64,000 nucleotides of DNA. It comes from Balaenoptera acutorostrata. Taxonomy: Eukaryota > Chordata > Mammalia > Artiodactyla > Balaenopteridae. The notes beneath the pieces were generated by a model. That model saw nothing but the letters and a program-made list of their open reading frames with translations. It ran no database searches and was not told where the DNA came from. A program made the position numbers and the translations under genes. Positions 12,110 to 24,460 of the stretch are shown here, one piece after another (the stretch's first letter is position 1; every line of letters starts with the position of its first letter). The stretch is from positions 50,218,910 through 50,282,909 of the forward strand of contig NC_080067.1 in the NCBI RefSeq assembly GCF_949987535.1, read 5' to 3'.

Positions 12110-12345
12110 TTTTTTTGGTTTGTTTAAAAACATTTTATTGTGAAATATATTACACATACAAAGCATGCATAATGTATATGAGTATAGTTCAAAGATTAGT
12201 GATAAAGTGAACACACCACCTGAAGAAGCAATGAATTACCAGAACCTTGAAGTCCACATGTGTTCCTGCCCTGATAACCTCCTGCACTCTCTCCCAGAGA
12301 GCTGGCCACTCTTCTGAAATTTGAGATAATCATTCCTTGATTTCC
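12110..12345 (-). repeat. Old LINE-1 (L1M-type) 3' UTR fragment
   Basis: In reverse orientation: 'CATTTTATTGTGAAATATAT', 'GAAGCAATGAATTACCAGAACC', then 'CTCTCTCCCAGAGAGCTGGCC'. This is the order seen in old L1M 3' UTRs. No coding remains. Confidence 0.55.
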
Positions 12346-12349
12346 TCTG

Positions 12350-12490
12350 TTTTCGTCCAGTTTTACTGAAATATAATTGACATACAGCACAGTATAAGTT
12401 GAAGGTGTACAGAATAATGATTTGACTTAACATACATCATGAAATGATGACCACAGTAAGTTTAGTGAGCATCTATCATCTCATATAGAT
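12350..12490 (-). repeat. Old LINE-1 (L1MA/MB-type) 3' end fragment
   Basis: Begins 'CAGTTTTACTGAAATATAAT' and continues through 'GGTGTACAGAATAATGATTTG' type text, typical of an L1M 3' terminus in reverse orientation. It abuts a different L1M fragment. Confidence 0.6.
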
Positions 12491-12870
12491 ACAAAATTAA
12501 AGAAAAAGGAAAAAAATATTTTTCTCATTATGAGACCTCTTAGGATTTACTTTCTTAACAACTTTCATATTTGTGCATTTTGTTTTATTTTAATAACCCT
12601 GAAGAGCTGAAAGAAAACAGCAGAAGAGGATTGGACTTTTACAGTGGAGATTATTAACTATCTTATTAGTTGATAAGTATATGATGAAGGGGTGAACCAC
12701 AGAGCAGGGATAGGCAGGATAAAAACGAGATGGGTCTTAAGAGAAATACCAAAGATCTCCTGAGCGGAGACGACTAGAGCCTGCTAACACATTGCTGAAA
12801 ATATTAGACAACTTTAGTAACTTATTTGCTCCTTCTCCTTCTTCTTTCTTCTTTTCTCCTTTTTTCTTTT
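12491..12870. other. Unassigned sequence with a pyrimidine-rich end
   Basis: No gene. A CT-rich tract (12828-12872) precedes the next SINE. Confidence 0.3.
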
Positions 12871-12886
12871 TTTTATTTAAAATTTT

Positions 12887-13169
12887 TTTAATTTATTTAT
12901 TTATTTTTGCTGTGTTGGGTGTTCGTTTCTGTGCTAGGGCTTTCTCTAGTTGCGGCAAGCAGGGACCACTCTTCATCACGGTGCGCGGGCCTCTCACTAT
13001 CGCGGCCTCTCTTGTTGCGGAGCACAGGCTCCAGACGCGCAGGCTCAGTAGTTGTGGCTCACGGGCCCAGTTGCTCTGCGGCATGTGGGATCTTCCCAGA
13101 CCAGGGCCCGAACCCGTGTCCCCTGCATTGGCAGGCAGACTCTGAATCACTGAGCCACCAGGGAAGCCC
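12887..13169 (-). mobile_element. CHR-2 type tRNA-derived SINE
   Basis: Full-length minus-strand copy with its T-rich (tail) side at the left and the TTCCCTGGTGG-type head, in reverse complement, at the right. The flanks share TATTTAAA followed by a T run (12874-12886 and about 13170-13182), a good TSD. It landed at the 3' edge of an old L1M. Confidence 0.9.
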
Positions 13170-14870
13170 TATTTAAATTTTTAAAAAGGCTTTTTTAGAT
13201 GCGTTTTAGGTTCATAGAAAAATTGAGCAGAAGGTGGAGATTTTTCAGACACTCCCCTGCTCCCACACGTGGTAGCCTCCCCCATTACCAAATATCCCCC
13301 ACCCAGGTGGTACATTTGTTACAGCTAATAAACCTACATGGACATATCATAATCACCCAAAATCCGTAGTTTACCTTAGAGCTCACTCTTGGTATAGTAC
13401 ATTCTATGTTTTGGAGCAAATACATAATGACGTATATCCATCATTACAGTATCATACAGAGTAGTTTCACTGTCTTAAAAATCCTCCATGTTCTGCTGAC
13501 ACTTTCTACCCCCAACCCCCAATCCCTGGCAAGTACTGATCTTTTTATTGTCTTCAGAGTTTTGCCTTTTCCAGAATGTTATGTAGTTGGAATTGTATAG
13601 TTTATAACCTTTTCAGGTTTCAGATTTTACTTAGTGATATGCATTTAAGGTTCCTCTGTGTCTTTTCATGGTTTGATACCTCATTTCTTTTTAGTGTTGA
13701 TTAATATCGTATTGCCTTTATGTACCACAGTTTATCCATTCTCCTACTGAAGGACATCTTGGTTGCTTCCAAATTTTGGCACTTGTGAATAAAGCTGCTA
13801 TAAACATCCGTGTGCAGGTTTCTGTGTGGACATGAGTTTTCAGCTCTTTTGAATAAGTACCAAGGAGTGCAATTGGTGCATTGTATGGTAAGCCTATGTT
13901 TAGTTTTCTGAGACGCTGTCAAATTGTCTTCCAAAGTGTCTGTACAATTTTGCTTTCCCGCCAGCAGTGAATGAGAGTTCCCATTGTTCCACATCCTCAC
14001 CAGCATTTGGTGTTATCAGTGTTCTGATTCTGGCCATTCTAATAGGTGTATAGTGGTAGCTCGTAGCTGTTTTAATTTGCACTTTCCTGGTGACATATAA
14101 TGTGGAGCATCTTTTCATATGCTTACTTGCCATTTGTATATCTTCTTTGGTGATGTGTCTTTGAGGTCTTTGGCCCATTTTTTAATTGGGTTTATTTTTC
14201 TTATTGTTTAGTTTTAAGAGTTCTTTGTATAATTTGGATGGCAGTCCTTTATCAGATATGTCTTTTTCAAATATCTTCTCCCAACCTGTGGCTTTTCTTC
14301 TCATTCTCTTGACATCTTTCACAGAGCAGAGGTTTTTAATTTTAATGAAGTTCAGTATCTCAATTATTTATTTCATGGATTGTGTCTTTGGAGTTTTCTC
14401 TAAAAAGTCATTGTTAGCTATACTCAAAGTCATCCAGGTTTTCTACTGTCTTATTTTCTAGGAGTTTTATAGTTTTGTGTTTTACACTTAGGTCTCTGAG
14501 TTAATTTTTGTGAAGATCACACGATCTGAGTCTAGATTCTTTTTTTTTTTTTTTTTTTTTTTTTTGCCTGCCCATGTCCTATTGTTCCAGCACTGTTTGT
14601 TGAAAAGTCAGGCTTTGTTGCATTGTATTGCTTTTGTTCCTTTGTCAAAGACTGGTTAACTGTATTTATATGGATCTATTTCTGGGCCCTCTATTCTATT
14701 CCATTGATCAATTTTCATATTTCTTTCATCAATATCACACTGTCTTGATTACTACAGCTTTATTGTGAGTCTTAACGTCAAGTAGTATTAGTCTTCCAAC
14801 TTTGTTCTTCTCATTCAATATTGCATTGGCTATACTGAGTCTTTCACCTCTCCATATTGACTATATTTAT
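13170..14870 (-). mobile_element. Old LINE-1 (L1M-type) 3' UTR and ORF2 end
   Basis: Minus-strand L1. From left to right it runs through a 3' UTR (13185-13690), then the end of ORF2 read backwards. Diverged translations such as SHSLLAGKQNCT and YHYTPIRMARIRT match ORF2 C-terminal segments. The frame is broken by stops, so it is a pseudogene. A poly(T) run interrupts it at 14539-14565. It is much older than the intact L1 at 31.4 kb. Confidence 0.85.
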
Positions 14871-14930
14871 TTATTTAAGTTTCTGATGGCCTTTATTTTT
14901 ATTTATTTATTATTTGAGGTGATATTGTGT

Positions 14931-15791
14931 TTTTTTAATCTTATTTTATTTATTTTTTATACAGCAAGTTCTTATTAGTTATCTATTTCAAACATATTAG
15001 TGTATATATGTCAATCCCAATCTCCCAATTCATCCTACCACCATCTCCCCAGGGCTTCCCCCCTTGGTGTCCATAACTTTGTTCTCTACATATGTCTCTA
15101 TTTCTGCCTTGCAAACCAGTTCAACTATACTATTTTTCTAGATTCCACATATATATGTTAATATATGATATTTGTTTTTCTCTTTCTGACTGACTTCACT
15201 CTGTATGACAATCTCTAGGTCCATCGACATCTCTACAAATGACCCAATTTTGTTCCTTTTTATGGCTAAGTAATATTCCATTGTATGTATGTACCACATC
15301 TTCTTTATCAATCTGTCTGTCGATGGGCATTTAGGTTGCTTCCATGACCTGGCTATTGGAAATAGTGCTGCAATGAACATTGGGGCGCATGTGTCTTTTT
15401 GAATTATGGTTTCCTCAGGGTATATGTCCAGTAGTGGGATTGCTGATTCACATGGTAATACTATTTTTAGTTTTTTAAGGAACCTCCATACTGTTCTCCA
15501 TAGTGGCTTTATCAATTTACATTCCCACCAACAGTGAAAGAGGGTTCCCTTTTCTCCACACCCTCTCCAGCATTTGTTATTTGTGGATTTTCTGATGATG
15601 CCCATTCTAACTGGTGAGAGGTATACCTCATTGTAATTTTGATTTGCATTTCTCTAACAATTAGTGATGTTGAGCAGCTTTTCATGTGCTTCTTGGCCAT
15701 TTGTATGTCTTCTTTGGAGAAATGTCTATTTAGGTCTTCTGCCCATTTTTTGATTGGGCTGTTTGTTTTTTTGATATTGAGCTGCATGAGT
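14931..15791 (-). mobile_element. Younger 5'-truncated LINE-1 fragment
   Basis: Minus-strand L1 of the same 3' subfamily as the intact element at 31.4 kb. Read in sense, its 3' end is 'CTTGCTGTATAAAAAATAAA' followed directly by an A-rich end. The ORF2 C-terminus is open for 155 codons (15138-15605) and keeps the Cys motif [18 protein letters not shown]. It is truncated within ORF2 near 15791. It matters as a reference for where this subfamily's 3' UTR normally stops. No clear TSD was found. Confidence 0.85.
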
Positions 15792-16880
15792 TACTTGTAA
15801 ATTACCTTTCTTGATATATGATAATATATGAAAGTAAGTTCAGTCTGTTAGAATGGATACAAATTTTAGTAACTGTCAATGTTATTGTCGTAAAACAATA
15901 TCTATAACGTTGGTATTCAGGGACAATATATTTTAATATCAATATCATTGGAACATGTCCCTTTATATTTATTTTCTAATGGTTTTGAATTGTCTTAAAG
16001 GTATTTTTATATACCTAGTGTTTGTTTTGTTAGAGATTCTGAACCTACTTATAATGGTAAAACATTGGGTTCCGATCTTACCAATTCTTTTTCAGATTTT
16101 TCCCCTTGCTTACAACACCTTGTCTCCAGCCAGAGCATGGCTATATGTGTATCCTCATTTTTAAACTATTACCTACATTTTCCTTCTTTTGACTCGTTCT
16201 CGTTTCCTTTCTTATCTTATGCCTCAGTAATGACAGCATCTTTAGTTCAGCTAAAATTAACAAGTATTTCATTACATTTAAAGTGCAGAGAAGTACAGAG
16301 TGAGAAGATCATGGGTTATTTTAGCTTTATTTGATAAAAATTCTTCTGGTTGTACTGTGGTTCCCTGGAACAAAAGAAATGGCACTGAAGACAGTATTAA
16401 ATTTCACCTTTAGTTTTAAGTTAACTTTCTTAGGTTGGCAACAAAATTCACTACTTGTTGATCGGGCATTCTGGAATAATAAAACAAAGTGAGAAAAATT
16501 CTGGAAAGAGCGACTGCTAGAGACAAAAAAAAAATCCCTAGTTGGTGAAAATGATAGAAAAGTAAGTAATAATTGACTAATTTTAGAAAATTAACAGATA
16601 TGAAAGGTATGCATTTTAACCTTTTTAAAATTTAATATCTTCCTTTTGTCTTCAAACATACATATGTCCTCTGCATTATAATTTTTTAGCTTGACTTGCT
16701 ATCTCATGCTGTTAAGTCTTTCTAGCTCATTGCTTTATGGTCAAATTGTTTGATGCTTTCTACTTCCACTTTCCATCTTCCCTTTTCTTAAATTCATGCA
16801 CTCCCATTTCTATCCCACCCCTCTACAGACCACTGCTCTCAGAAAAGGTCAGCACCTTGCATTGACAGGAGTGATCTCCA
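15792..16880. other. Unassigned AT-rich sequence
   Basis: No supported gene or repeat. Two overlapping open frames (15955-16334) are short and lack recognisable features. Confidence 0.3.
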
Positions 16881-16889
16881 TATATCACT

Positions 16890-17060
16890 TGCCTTTAACA
16901 GCACATCGGGTTATGAACAGTTTGAGAAGAAACCACAGAAACCATTTAGTTGAAGCATTTAGTTTACAGATGAGAAACCCCAAACCCAGAGAGGCTCAAT
17001 GACCTAATCAAGGCCCCTTAACAAGTTAGTGACTGAGGCAAAGTAGAACTCCTATACCTG
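16890..17060 (-). repeat. MIR-like SINE
   Basis: Reverse MIR order: 'TTACAGATGAGAAACCC', 'CAGAGAGGCTCAATGACCTA', then 'AACAAGTTAGTGACTGAGGC'. Moderately diverged. Confidence 0.6.
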
Positions 17061-17204
17061 ATTTCTGATTCAGTGTAGTCATAAGATTATACCAACTTTC
17101 TAGTTCTAGAGGTAGAAATAAAACAGGATTTTTTCTGGTACATGAATGAGTCTTTACTAATTTTGGTGGTAGGTAACATTTCAATGCTTCTTGTGTACTA
17201 AATG

Positions 17205-17660
17205 CTTACTGAATGCTAAGTGTCTTGTATGGTTGACCTCATTTAATCCTCGCATTAATCCTACAAGGTCAGGAATGTTATTATCACCATTTTTTTTTTA
17301 AAAAATATTTATTTATTTATTTTTTACTGTGTTGGGTCTTCGTTTCTGTGCGAGGGCTTTCTCTAGTTGTGGCAAGCGGGGGCCACTCTTCATCGCGGTG
17401 CGCGGGCCTCTCACTATCGCGGCCTCTCTTGTTGCTGAGCACAGGCTACAGACGCACAGGCTCAGTAATCGTGGCTCACGAGCCCAGTTGCTCCGCGGCA
17501 TGTGGGCTCTTCCCAGACCAGGGCTCGAACCCGTGTCCCTTACATTGGCAGGCAGATTCTCAACCACTGCGCCACCAGGGAAGCCCATTATCACCATTTT
17601 ATAGATGGAAAAAGTAAGGCAGATAATAACTTGCTTGATATCAGACAGTCATAGACTCAG
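17205..17660 (-). repeat. MIR SINE split by a CHR-2 insertion
   Basis: The left part (17205-17293) has 'GACCTCATTTAATCCTCGCA' and 'GGTCAGGAATGTTATTATCA'. The right part (17587-17660) resumes with 'CATTTTATAGATGGAAAAAG'. The MIR text is continuous once the SINE and one TSD copy are removed, which orders the two insertions in time. Confidence 0.75.
17294..17586 (-). mobile_element. CHR-2 type tRNA-derived SINE
   Basis: Full-length minus-strand copy. It is flanked by a perfect 14-bp TSD, ATTATCACCATTTT (17280-17293 and 17587-17600). The body closely matches the other copies. It interrupts a MIR. Confidence 0.95.
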
Positions 17661-18489
17661 AAAGTCCACATAAACAATAATAAGATGAAATACGTACATC
17701 CAAGTCCTCTTAGATAGAGGTTGCCTGTGAGTGGTCAGGACACTCAGTCCTCTCTTATGTAGTCAGGGCTGGGAAGGGGCAGAGTGGGGAAAACAGCATT
17801 GGTGGAGCTCCATCTCAGCAGGTACTTCAGTTTTCGTAAGGATCAGATGTATGTATGTCCTGTAGCCTCAGGGTTATTTCTACTGTCTAATACTGCCTTA
17901 TCACCCTAAAAGACCTAAATGCCTCTTGTACATGTAAATTTTTATTTAGAATAAATATTGCTAGAGTCTATTACACAGTGGTGAGCAAAACAGATATAGT
18001 CACCAAAATACTAAGAGCAAGGAAAGCAGTCTAACCAATATTGTCCCATAATGAAACTTATATTCCCTCCCTATGCCGCCAGAGTCTCCATAATCTAGTG
18101 CTACTAATTCACCCTCTGTCCCTGTGTTCCCCACCCATTACTCTTCAACATATTCTTACTACATTACATCTTGGCAAGTCAACCTAGTATACCAAAACAT
18201 ATCATCATTTCAGCTTTTGTGCCATTCATTTATTGGCCCATTAATTCCACAGATATCCATTAAGTACTTACTCTAAGTGAGAGACCTAGCTGAATCAAGG
18301 AAATAAAATAAGGAAAATACAGTTTTTATCATTACTTCTGTTAACAAAGGATAATAAGTATGCCAATGAAAGCTAATAAAGGAAATAGAGACCAAATGTT
18401 GCTGTTGTTGTTATTATAATAAAATAGTACTATTGTATCCCAGGCTTTTTACATGTAATATAATTATATAATAATATTTATGTTATTGT
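17661..18489. other. Unassigned sequence
   Basis: No gene or repeat assigned. Confidence 0.3.
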
Positions 18490-18562
18490 GTACTTCATCA
18501 TGTACTAGGCACTGTGTTTTATGTATTTAGTTCAGTAACTAAGACGGATATTACTAGTTCCA
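18490..18562 (-). repeat. MIR fragment, left part
   Basis: 'TACTAGGCACTGTGTTTTATG' type text and 'TTCCATTTTTTT' belong to a reverse MIR. It appears to continue after the L1 fragment, at 18870-18990. Confidence 0.55.
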
Positions 18563-18868
18563 TTTTTTTAAATTGAAGTGTAGTTGATTTATAATATTAT
18601 ATTATTATCAGTCCGTATTTTTCAGATTATACTCCATTACAAGTTATTACAAGATAATGGCTCTAATGCCCTGTGATATACAATATATCTTGTTGCTTAT
18701 CTATTTTCTACATAGTAGTATGTACCTGTTATTCTCATAGTCCTAATTTGTCCCTCCTCCCTTCCATCTCTGCTTTGGTAACCACAAATTTGTTTTCTGT
18801 ATCTGTGAGTCTGTTTCTGTTTTGCATGTGCACGCGTTTGTATTATATTTTTAGATTCCACATATAAG
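18563..18868 (-). repeat. L1MA-type LINE-1 3' end
   Basis: Starts 'AAATTGAAGTGTAGTTGATT' and continues 'GATTATACTCCATTACAAG', 'TTGTTGCTTATCTATTTTC', then 'GTATCTGTGAGTCTGTTTC', ending 'TAGATTCCACATATAAG'. This is the ordered 3' UTR of an L1MA-type element in reverse. It sits inside the MIR. Confidence 0.8.
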
Positions 18869-18869
18869 T

Positions 18870-18990
18870 ATTTCCATTTTATACAAGATGAAGCTGAGGC
18901 TTATATGGGTAAGTGATTGTCTTAAGGTTGCATAGCATGGAAGCAATGAATCAACAAGAGCAATCCAACACCAAAGCCTGTGATTTTCCT
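18870..18990 (-). repeat. MIR fragment, right part
   Basis: Resumes with 'CCATTTTATACAAGATGAAG', 'GAGGCTTATATGGGTAAGTG' and 'TTAAGGTTGCATAGCATGG', the expected reverse MIR order after the L1MA interruption. Confidence 0.55.
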
Positions 18991-20740
18991 GTTTCGCTAT
19001 GGTACCTCTCTGGTGTTGCTGAAGTAAAGCTCAGATTTTAGTTAATTCTGCTTAGAGGATTTGGGGATGATTTCAATAGAGGTCATATGTAAACAAAGTC
19101 TGAAAGATAAGTAGGAATTCTCGAAGTAAGAATGTGTATTTCATTCCAAGAAAGGTATAACAAGTGTGGTGTAAAATTTATTGGTCAGTAGCTTTATGAA
19201 CCTGTTGTGTAGTATGTGTTACCTAAGGATTTGGGGCATTATTCTGCTATAGTCAGTGGAAATAGATCAATAAACTTGGAGTTCACAAACATAATTACAA
19301 AAAATTACTACTGTTTAAATACTATATGAAGTTATCTGTGTTCATGTGTTGCTTAATAATGGAATTGTAAGTTTCTGGAGAGCAGGGTCCATATTATTTA
19401 TTTCTCTCAAGGAGTTTAATACAATAACCCAGTGAAGATTTATTAAATAAAGGAATACACTGGGTCATGGAACTGGGAAATTATTTGATCTACCTGTACA
19501 ACCAATAGTAAAATTAGTATTACTACTACTATTAATATTATAAAAATGCTGATACGGTTTCTGAGACTGATGATTCACTTCTTTGAAACATGCTCATGAG
19601 GCCAATAGAGGAGATTTAATCCTGTCAGATTCCTCTTCTTTCATGGACATAGACATTGACCCAGACCATTTCTACACTTTCAAGAAAGGCCCTGTGAGAG
19701 AGTGTACATCAGTTACTGCAAATCCATCATCATCGGTCTTAAAAGAATCTAAACTGCATACTTCCTGGTAGTGGGTCAGAAAATGTCATCTTTGCACTGG
19801 AAAGTCAGCAGTGTTTTTATGGTTGCCCTCACAAACCATGTTACATATAAATTCAACTTGGGTTATAACTTTATCATTCTTTCTTGGCCTACCATATAAG
19901 GAAGTATAGCTTTTCAAATAAATACCAAAGAATATATCAAAGAATATCCTTAAGAAGCTCTGTTATAAATCCTCTTCTTTCTAGCAGTAGGGCTTATCTT
20001 CTGCTTCTCACCTTGGAACACTTATCCAAGGGACCTGTTATTTCAAACACAGTGATTTATTTAAATAGAACATGAGGAAATTTAAATCAATGTAGTCTTT
20101 TAATTGATTACAAACCAAAATTTTAAAATTCAAACTTAAAAACAAATCTATGTTTTGTATATTGAGGAAAGACAGAGACATGCACTAATAAGTCACAAGT
20201 TTTTTTTCAGTGGTATTAAAATTGAAGGGTCAGGCTTAATACTAATTTTCAAAATGTTACTCAGTATAAAATCCAATTTTTAAAAATATGTAAAATAAAA
20301 TATTTTTAAAAAAATATCACTTTACTATAGATACAATAACATTTTAGTAAGTATATTCCATTCTTCATTATGACTTATACTGATTTTATAGAGTAGATAT
20401 TGAATAATAGGAGATGCAAAGTAGCTTTTTAAAACTTATTATTGTAGGTACATAATTGTGTAGACATAAAATGTATACAAAATATTCCAAAGATTTTATT
20501 AAATTTGCTAAGCTCTCTCACAATGAAGAAAATAGGAAAATAACAAAGCTGTTTGGGAAAAGCATCTAAATAATAATAAACAATTAGACAATAATTACTG
20601 TTAGTATAAAGTCAAGTGCTAAATGGTGTGATAAAATTTATATGTAGCCAGAATTGAGAGAAGGAGATATACTGCTTAATAAGAAAAACAGGCTTAATCA
20701 CAAATAAGGAATAAAATGGGTGGTGATGTGTAAATGAAAA
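18991..20740. other. Unassigned AT-rich sequence
   Basis: No gene or confidently named repeat. Confidence 0.3.
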
Positions 20741-20744
20741 GACC

Positions 20745-20862
20745 TGAATTCTAAGTTCATCCTCCACTTACAGATTATGTGACCTTAAGCAAGTTACTTG
20801 ACCTTCTTAGGCCACTAATGGTGGTAACACTTGTCTTGTATACTTTGCAGGATTTTGTAGGG
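20745..20862 (+). repeat. MIR SINE fragment
   Basis: Forward MIR: 'TCCTCCACTTACAGATTATG', 'TGACCTTAAGCAAGTTACTT', then 'GACCTTCTTAGGCCACTAAT'. Confidence 0.65.
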
Positions 20863-22355
20863 AAAAAAAAAAAAAAACTAATAAAAATAACATAAAAGTT
20901 TATTTGCAAATAGAGCACAATATTAAAGTGAATGGTAGTATTTCTACCTTTTATACTAGGTTGACACCTAGTGTAATACTTTAGAATTTGATTACAACTA
21001 ATTATAGCTACTCCTTTTATTTGGATTTCAGAAAAATCTGTGGGTTAAATTGTGTCACATTAACCTGTTACTGCTACATAGGAAAAGACTTAGGTTGGAT
21101 ATTTGTCTTTTTTTCCAGTCTTATACAGAGGTATTTATGATTTGTTTCTCAATATCCATTTTATAAATTTAGGAATACATTCAATCATAAAAAGAAACTC
21201 TGAACTATTTTTAAACAATAATCTATAAGTTTGTGATATTGAAAAATCAGTAAAACTGTAATTTGAATTAGCACAAATTTTCTTAACTTTGATTAGCACT
21301 TGGTCTTGTGGTATTTTAAAAAAGGGGAAACGTGGGAAGCTCAGACCATATACAAGTAACTGAATGTTTAACTCTTCCTCTATATGTTCTTGTCTCAGTT
21401 TGTACTGAGGCATAAAGAAAAAGAACAGTGCTGTATTACCATAGCCAAGAACCTGTGACTCACTCACCAGGAGGACAACTGACAGGAGAGTAATACAAGG
21501 AGAAAATTTTTGAAGAGAATTCATTTAGAGAGAGTTGTGCTATGAATCCCACCTTCCCATTAAGTTGGAAGAAGAAGAATGTCTGCCTTTAACCTCAAGC
21601 GTAATGAGAAGGATTTCAATGAGATTACTCTGAGAGCTTGATGTGTTTCCTTGGTAACTGAGAGGTTTAATGGGCTGGTGCTTGAGGCAGGACAAACTAA
21701 GCTGAAAAGACTAGTGTCAATGGAGTGAACACAATTTTTGTGGAAAGAATCTATACTTGTTTTTCTTGAGTTAATGTGCTGCAGTGTTGCAGGTTGCCTT
21801 CCCAGGAAGCAAACTCTGGAACAGAGATTGGGTAGCTTGTGAAAAATGTTTTTACTGAGTACTATTGGGATCAACACCTGTGGAAGTAAGGGCTGAGCAA
21901 TAAGTTGAGCTGCAAGGCTGAATGGCTCTTCAGAGTTTACCTGAGATAGTACCAGAGGGCAGGTCCTTTATATCCCCGTGTTAGTCAGGCTTTGGACACT
22001 GGCTGCCCATGGAAGGAAGTGTGACCATTGGTAAGACATCCCCAAAGAGGGCTGATAGCTGAGAGTAACCCTCCCACTAAGTGGGGGATTAATTAAATCT
22101 TTGTTTCTTGAAGGGAAATCTGGGCAGTTCATCACAGTACCCATCACAAATCGCAAGTTCCTGTTGAGAAACCCACAGAGGGAATGTCAGCCTAGAGTCT
22201 CTGCCTTCCATTGTGAAGGAACTCTGGCAGCAAGTGTAATGGGCTGTATCATTGGGGCATAACCTAAGGGTGTCTTTGAAGTAACCAGCTGAAGGAAGAG
22301 CACTGCCAATGTCAAGGCAATTAAGTCAGGAAGCCTAAGAGGGGATTCTCTTGAG
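20863..22355. other. Unassigned sequence
   Basis: AT-rich with a less AT-rich stretch at about 21770-22340 that carries no intact coding features. The 129-codon frame at 21135-21524 (minus) shows no recognised domain and is probably chance. Confidence 0.3.
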
Positions 22356-22694
22356 CAGCTCTGTCCATTATAATGTGAACCACATATGCAATTTTAAACT
22401 TTCTAGTAACCACATTTTTAAAAATGGAAAAGAAAGAAGTGAAATTACTCTTAAAGACATTTTGCTAATTTAGATTGTTTTCTATTTTTCTATTTTCTTA
22501 AATAGAATTTAAGATATTTAATATATTTTTTATTTTGAGATTATAGTCAAAATAAAAAATATCAATGAGATACTTTGCATTAGTTTTCATTCTATGCCTT
22601 TGAAATTGGTGTGTATTTTAATCTTATAGTAACCACATTTCAAAGTTCTCAGTAGCTTCAAATAGGACCAATACCACCATATTGGACAGTTCAA
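22356..22694. mobile_element. hAT-type non-autonomous DNA transposon (MER-like)
   Basis: Starts CAGCTCTGTCCATTA and ends near ATTGGACAGTTCAA, with the 'ctgtcca/tggacag' pair as inverted ends. The interior holds two 'GTAACCACATTT' blocks, the paired 'ccacat' texture of such elements. Flanking octamers CTCTTGAG (22348-22355) and CTCTAGAG (22695-22702) match at 7 of 8, as expected for a hAT TSD. The exact family is uncertain. Confidence 0.7.
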
Positions 22695-22702
22695 CTCTAG
22701 AG

Positions 22703-23039
22703 AACCTACAGAAGTGTCCTTGAGAGAAAATGCTGTAAATTTCTGCCAGACCCAGACGTTGCCAATCTATTACATGATAGTGGCAAGAAATTCAGAACTT
22801 TTTACACCTGTTATCTCTTCCCAGTCCTATCCTGAGTGTAAAAAACATTAGCTATTGAGTGAGAAAAAAAGAAGCTGCTTATATCCTCTTCCTCAAAGGC
22901 AATCAGCCCTAGCTATATGTTGCAAGATGGAAGCATTCTCCTTAAATGAAAATAAAAGTGTTGAATATGTTTGAAAGAAGTGGAATGTTTAGAGCATTGT
23001 GAATGAAACCAGAAACATCTTAAAATGATCACTTTTTGT
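22703..23039. other. Unassigned sequence
   Basis: Nothing recognised. Confidence 0.3.
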
Positions 23040-24460
23040 TTCAATAATCTTGCTGAGATTTAATTGACATCCAGTCAACTGCATATATATAAGGTATACA
23101 ATTTATTGTTTTAACATATGCGCACACCCATGAAACCATCACTATACTCAAGATATTGAATGTATCCATTACTCCCAAAAGTTTTCTCATGCCTTATTGT
23201 TATCCCTCCCTTTTTCCATTCTTTCCCTTCTCTGTTCCAGGTAAACACTGTTCTGCTTTTGGTAACTTTAGATTAGTTTGCCTTTTCTAGAAGTTTATGT
23301 AAATGGAATAATATAGTATGAACTCTGTTTTTGTTTAGTCTTTTTCACTCAGTGTTATTATTTTGAGACTTGTCCATGTTATTGCATGTATCAACAGTTT
23401 ATTCCTTTTTGTTGCTAAGTAGTATTCCACTGTATGGTTATACTACACATTGTTTATCCATTAGCCTGCTGATGGACATTTAGATTGTTTGCATTTGGGG
23501 CCTATTAAAAATGAAGATACCCTGACCATCCATGTACAAGTCACTGCACTGACATGTTTCTTGGGAAAATATATGAGTGAAATAGCTGGATCATATGGAA
23601 TGTTTATGTTTAACTTTTTAGGAAACTGCCAAACCATTTTCCAAAGTAGTTGTACCAATTTCCATTCCTACCAGTAGTGTGTGAGAATTCCAGTTGCTTC
23701 ACCTCGTTCATCACACTTAGTATTGTCTGTCTTTTACATGTTATCTGTTCAAATATGTGCATAGTGGTATCTGTGGTTTTAATTTGCATTTCCCTAACAA
23801 CAAATGTTGACTACCTTTTCATGAGCCTTGCCTCTATTCATAAATCTTCTTTGCCATAGTCTTTTTTCATGACTATATTTACCATCTATATCTTCAATGG
23901 CAAAGTAAATGTATGTCCAAATCTTTACTCATTTCTTTTTTTTTTTTTTAATGTTTTTAATCTTTTGGCCATGCCACTATGCATGTGGGATCTTAGTTCT
24001 CCGACCAGGAATCGAACCTTTGTCCCCTGCATTAGAAGCTCAGAGTCTTAACCACTGGACTGCCAGGGTAGCCCCCTTTACTCATTTCTTTTTAAGTTGT
24101 TTGTTTTCTTATTGATTTTTGAGAGTACTGTATATATTCTATACATAAGTCCTTTATCAGCTATATGAATTACAAATATTGCCCCTCTCTCTGTCTCTGT
24201 TTGTCTTTTCATTCTTTTACCAGTGTCCTTTGAAGAACAGAAGTTTTTCATTATGATTAAGTTCAAATCATCAATCTGATATTTCTTTGATACTGGTTTT
24301 GGTATTGTATCTAAGAAACCTTTACCTAACTCAAGGGCACAAAGATTATCATCTATGCTTTTTTCTAGAAGTTTTAGTTTTCACATTTAAATCATGATCC
24401 AATTTGAGTTAATTTTTGTGTAAGGTGTTATTCTGAATTGAAGTTTATTTTTTCCTCTCA
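23040..24460 (-). mobile_element. Old LINE-1 (L1M-type) split by a CHR-1 SINE
   Basis: Minus-strand L1M. The 3' UTR lies at 23040-23440, then ORF2's C-terminal end is read backwards; fragments such as LWKMVWQFPKKLNINIPYDP and KQSKCPSAG are diverged ORF2 text. Stops break all frames. It is interrupted at 23941-24075 by a SINE. Confidence 0.85.
23941..24075 (-). mobile_element. CHR-1 type tRNA-derived SINE
   Basis: A short minus-strand SINE. At its right edge it carries the reverse complement of the CCCTGGCAGTCCAGTGGTT-type head, and in the middle a B-box-like stretch in 'CCAGGAATCGAACCTTTG'. The perfect TSD CTTTACTCATTTCTTTTT (23923-23940 and 24076-24093) frames it inside the L1M. It is shorter than and different in body from the CHR-2 copies. 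Confidence 0.9.

Noticed and set aside
14539..14565. Poly(T) run as a tail of a separate insertion
   Set aside because: No SINE or L1 body or duplication adjoins it; the L1M text continues on both sides, so it is more likely an expanded T tract.
21135..21524. 129-codon minus-strand frame
   Set aside because: No recognisable motif, no neighbouring exon signals, AT-rich region.
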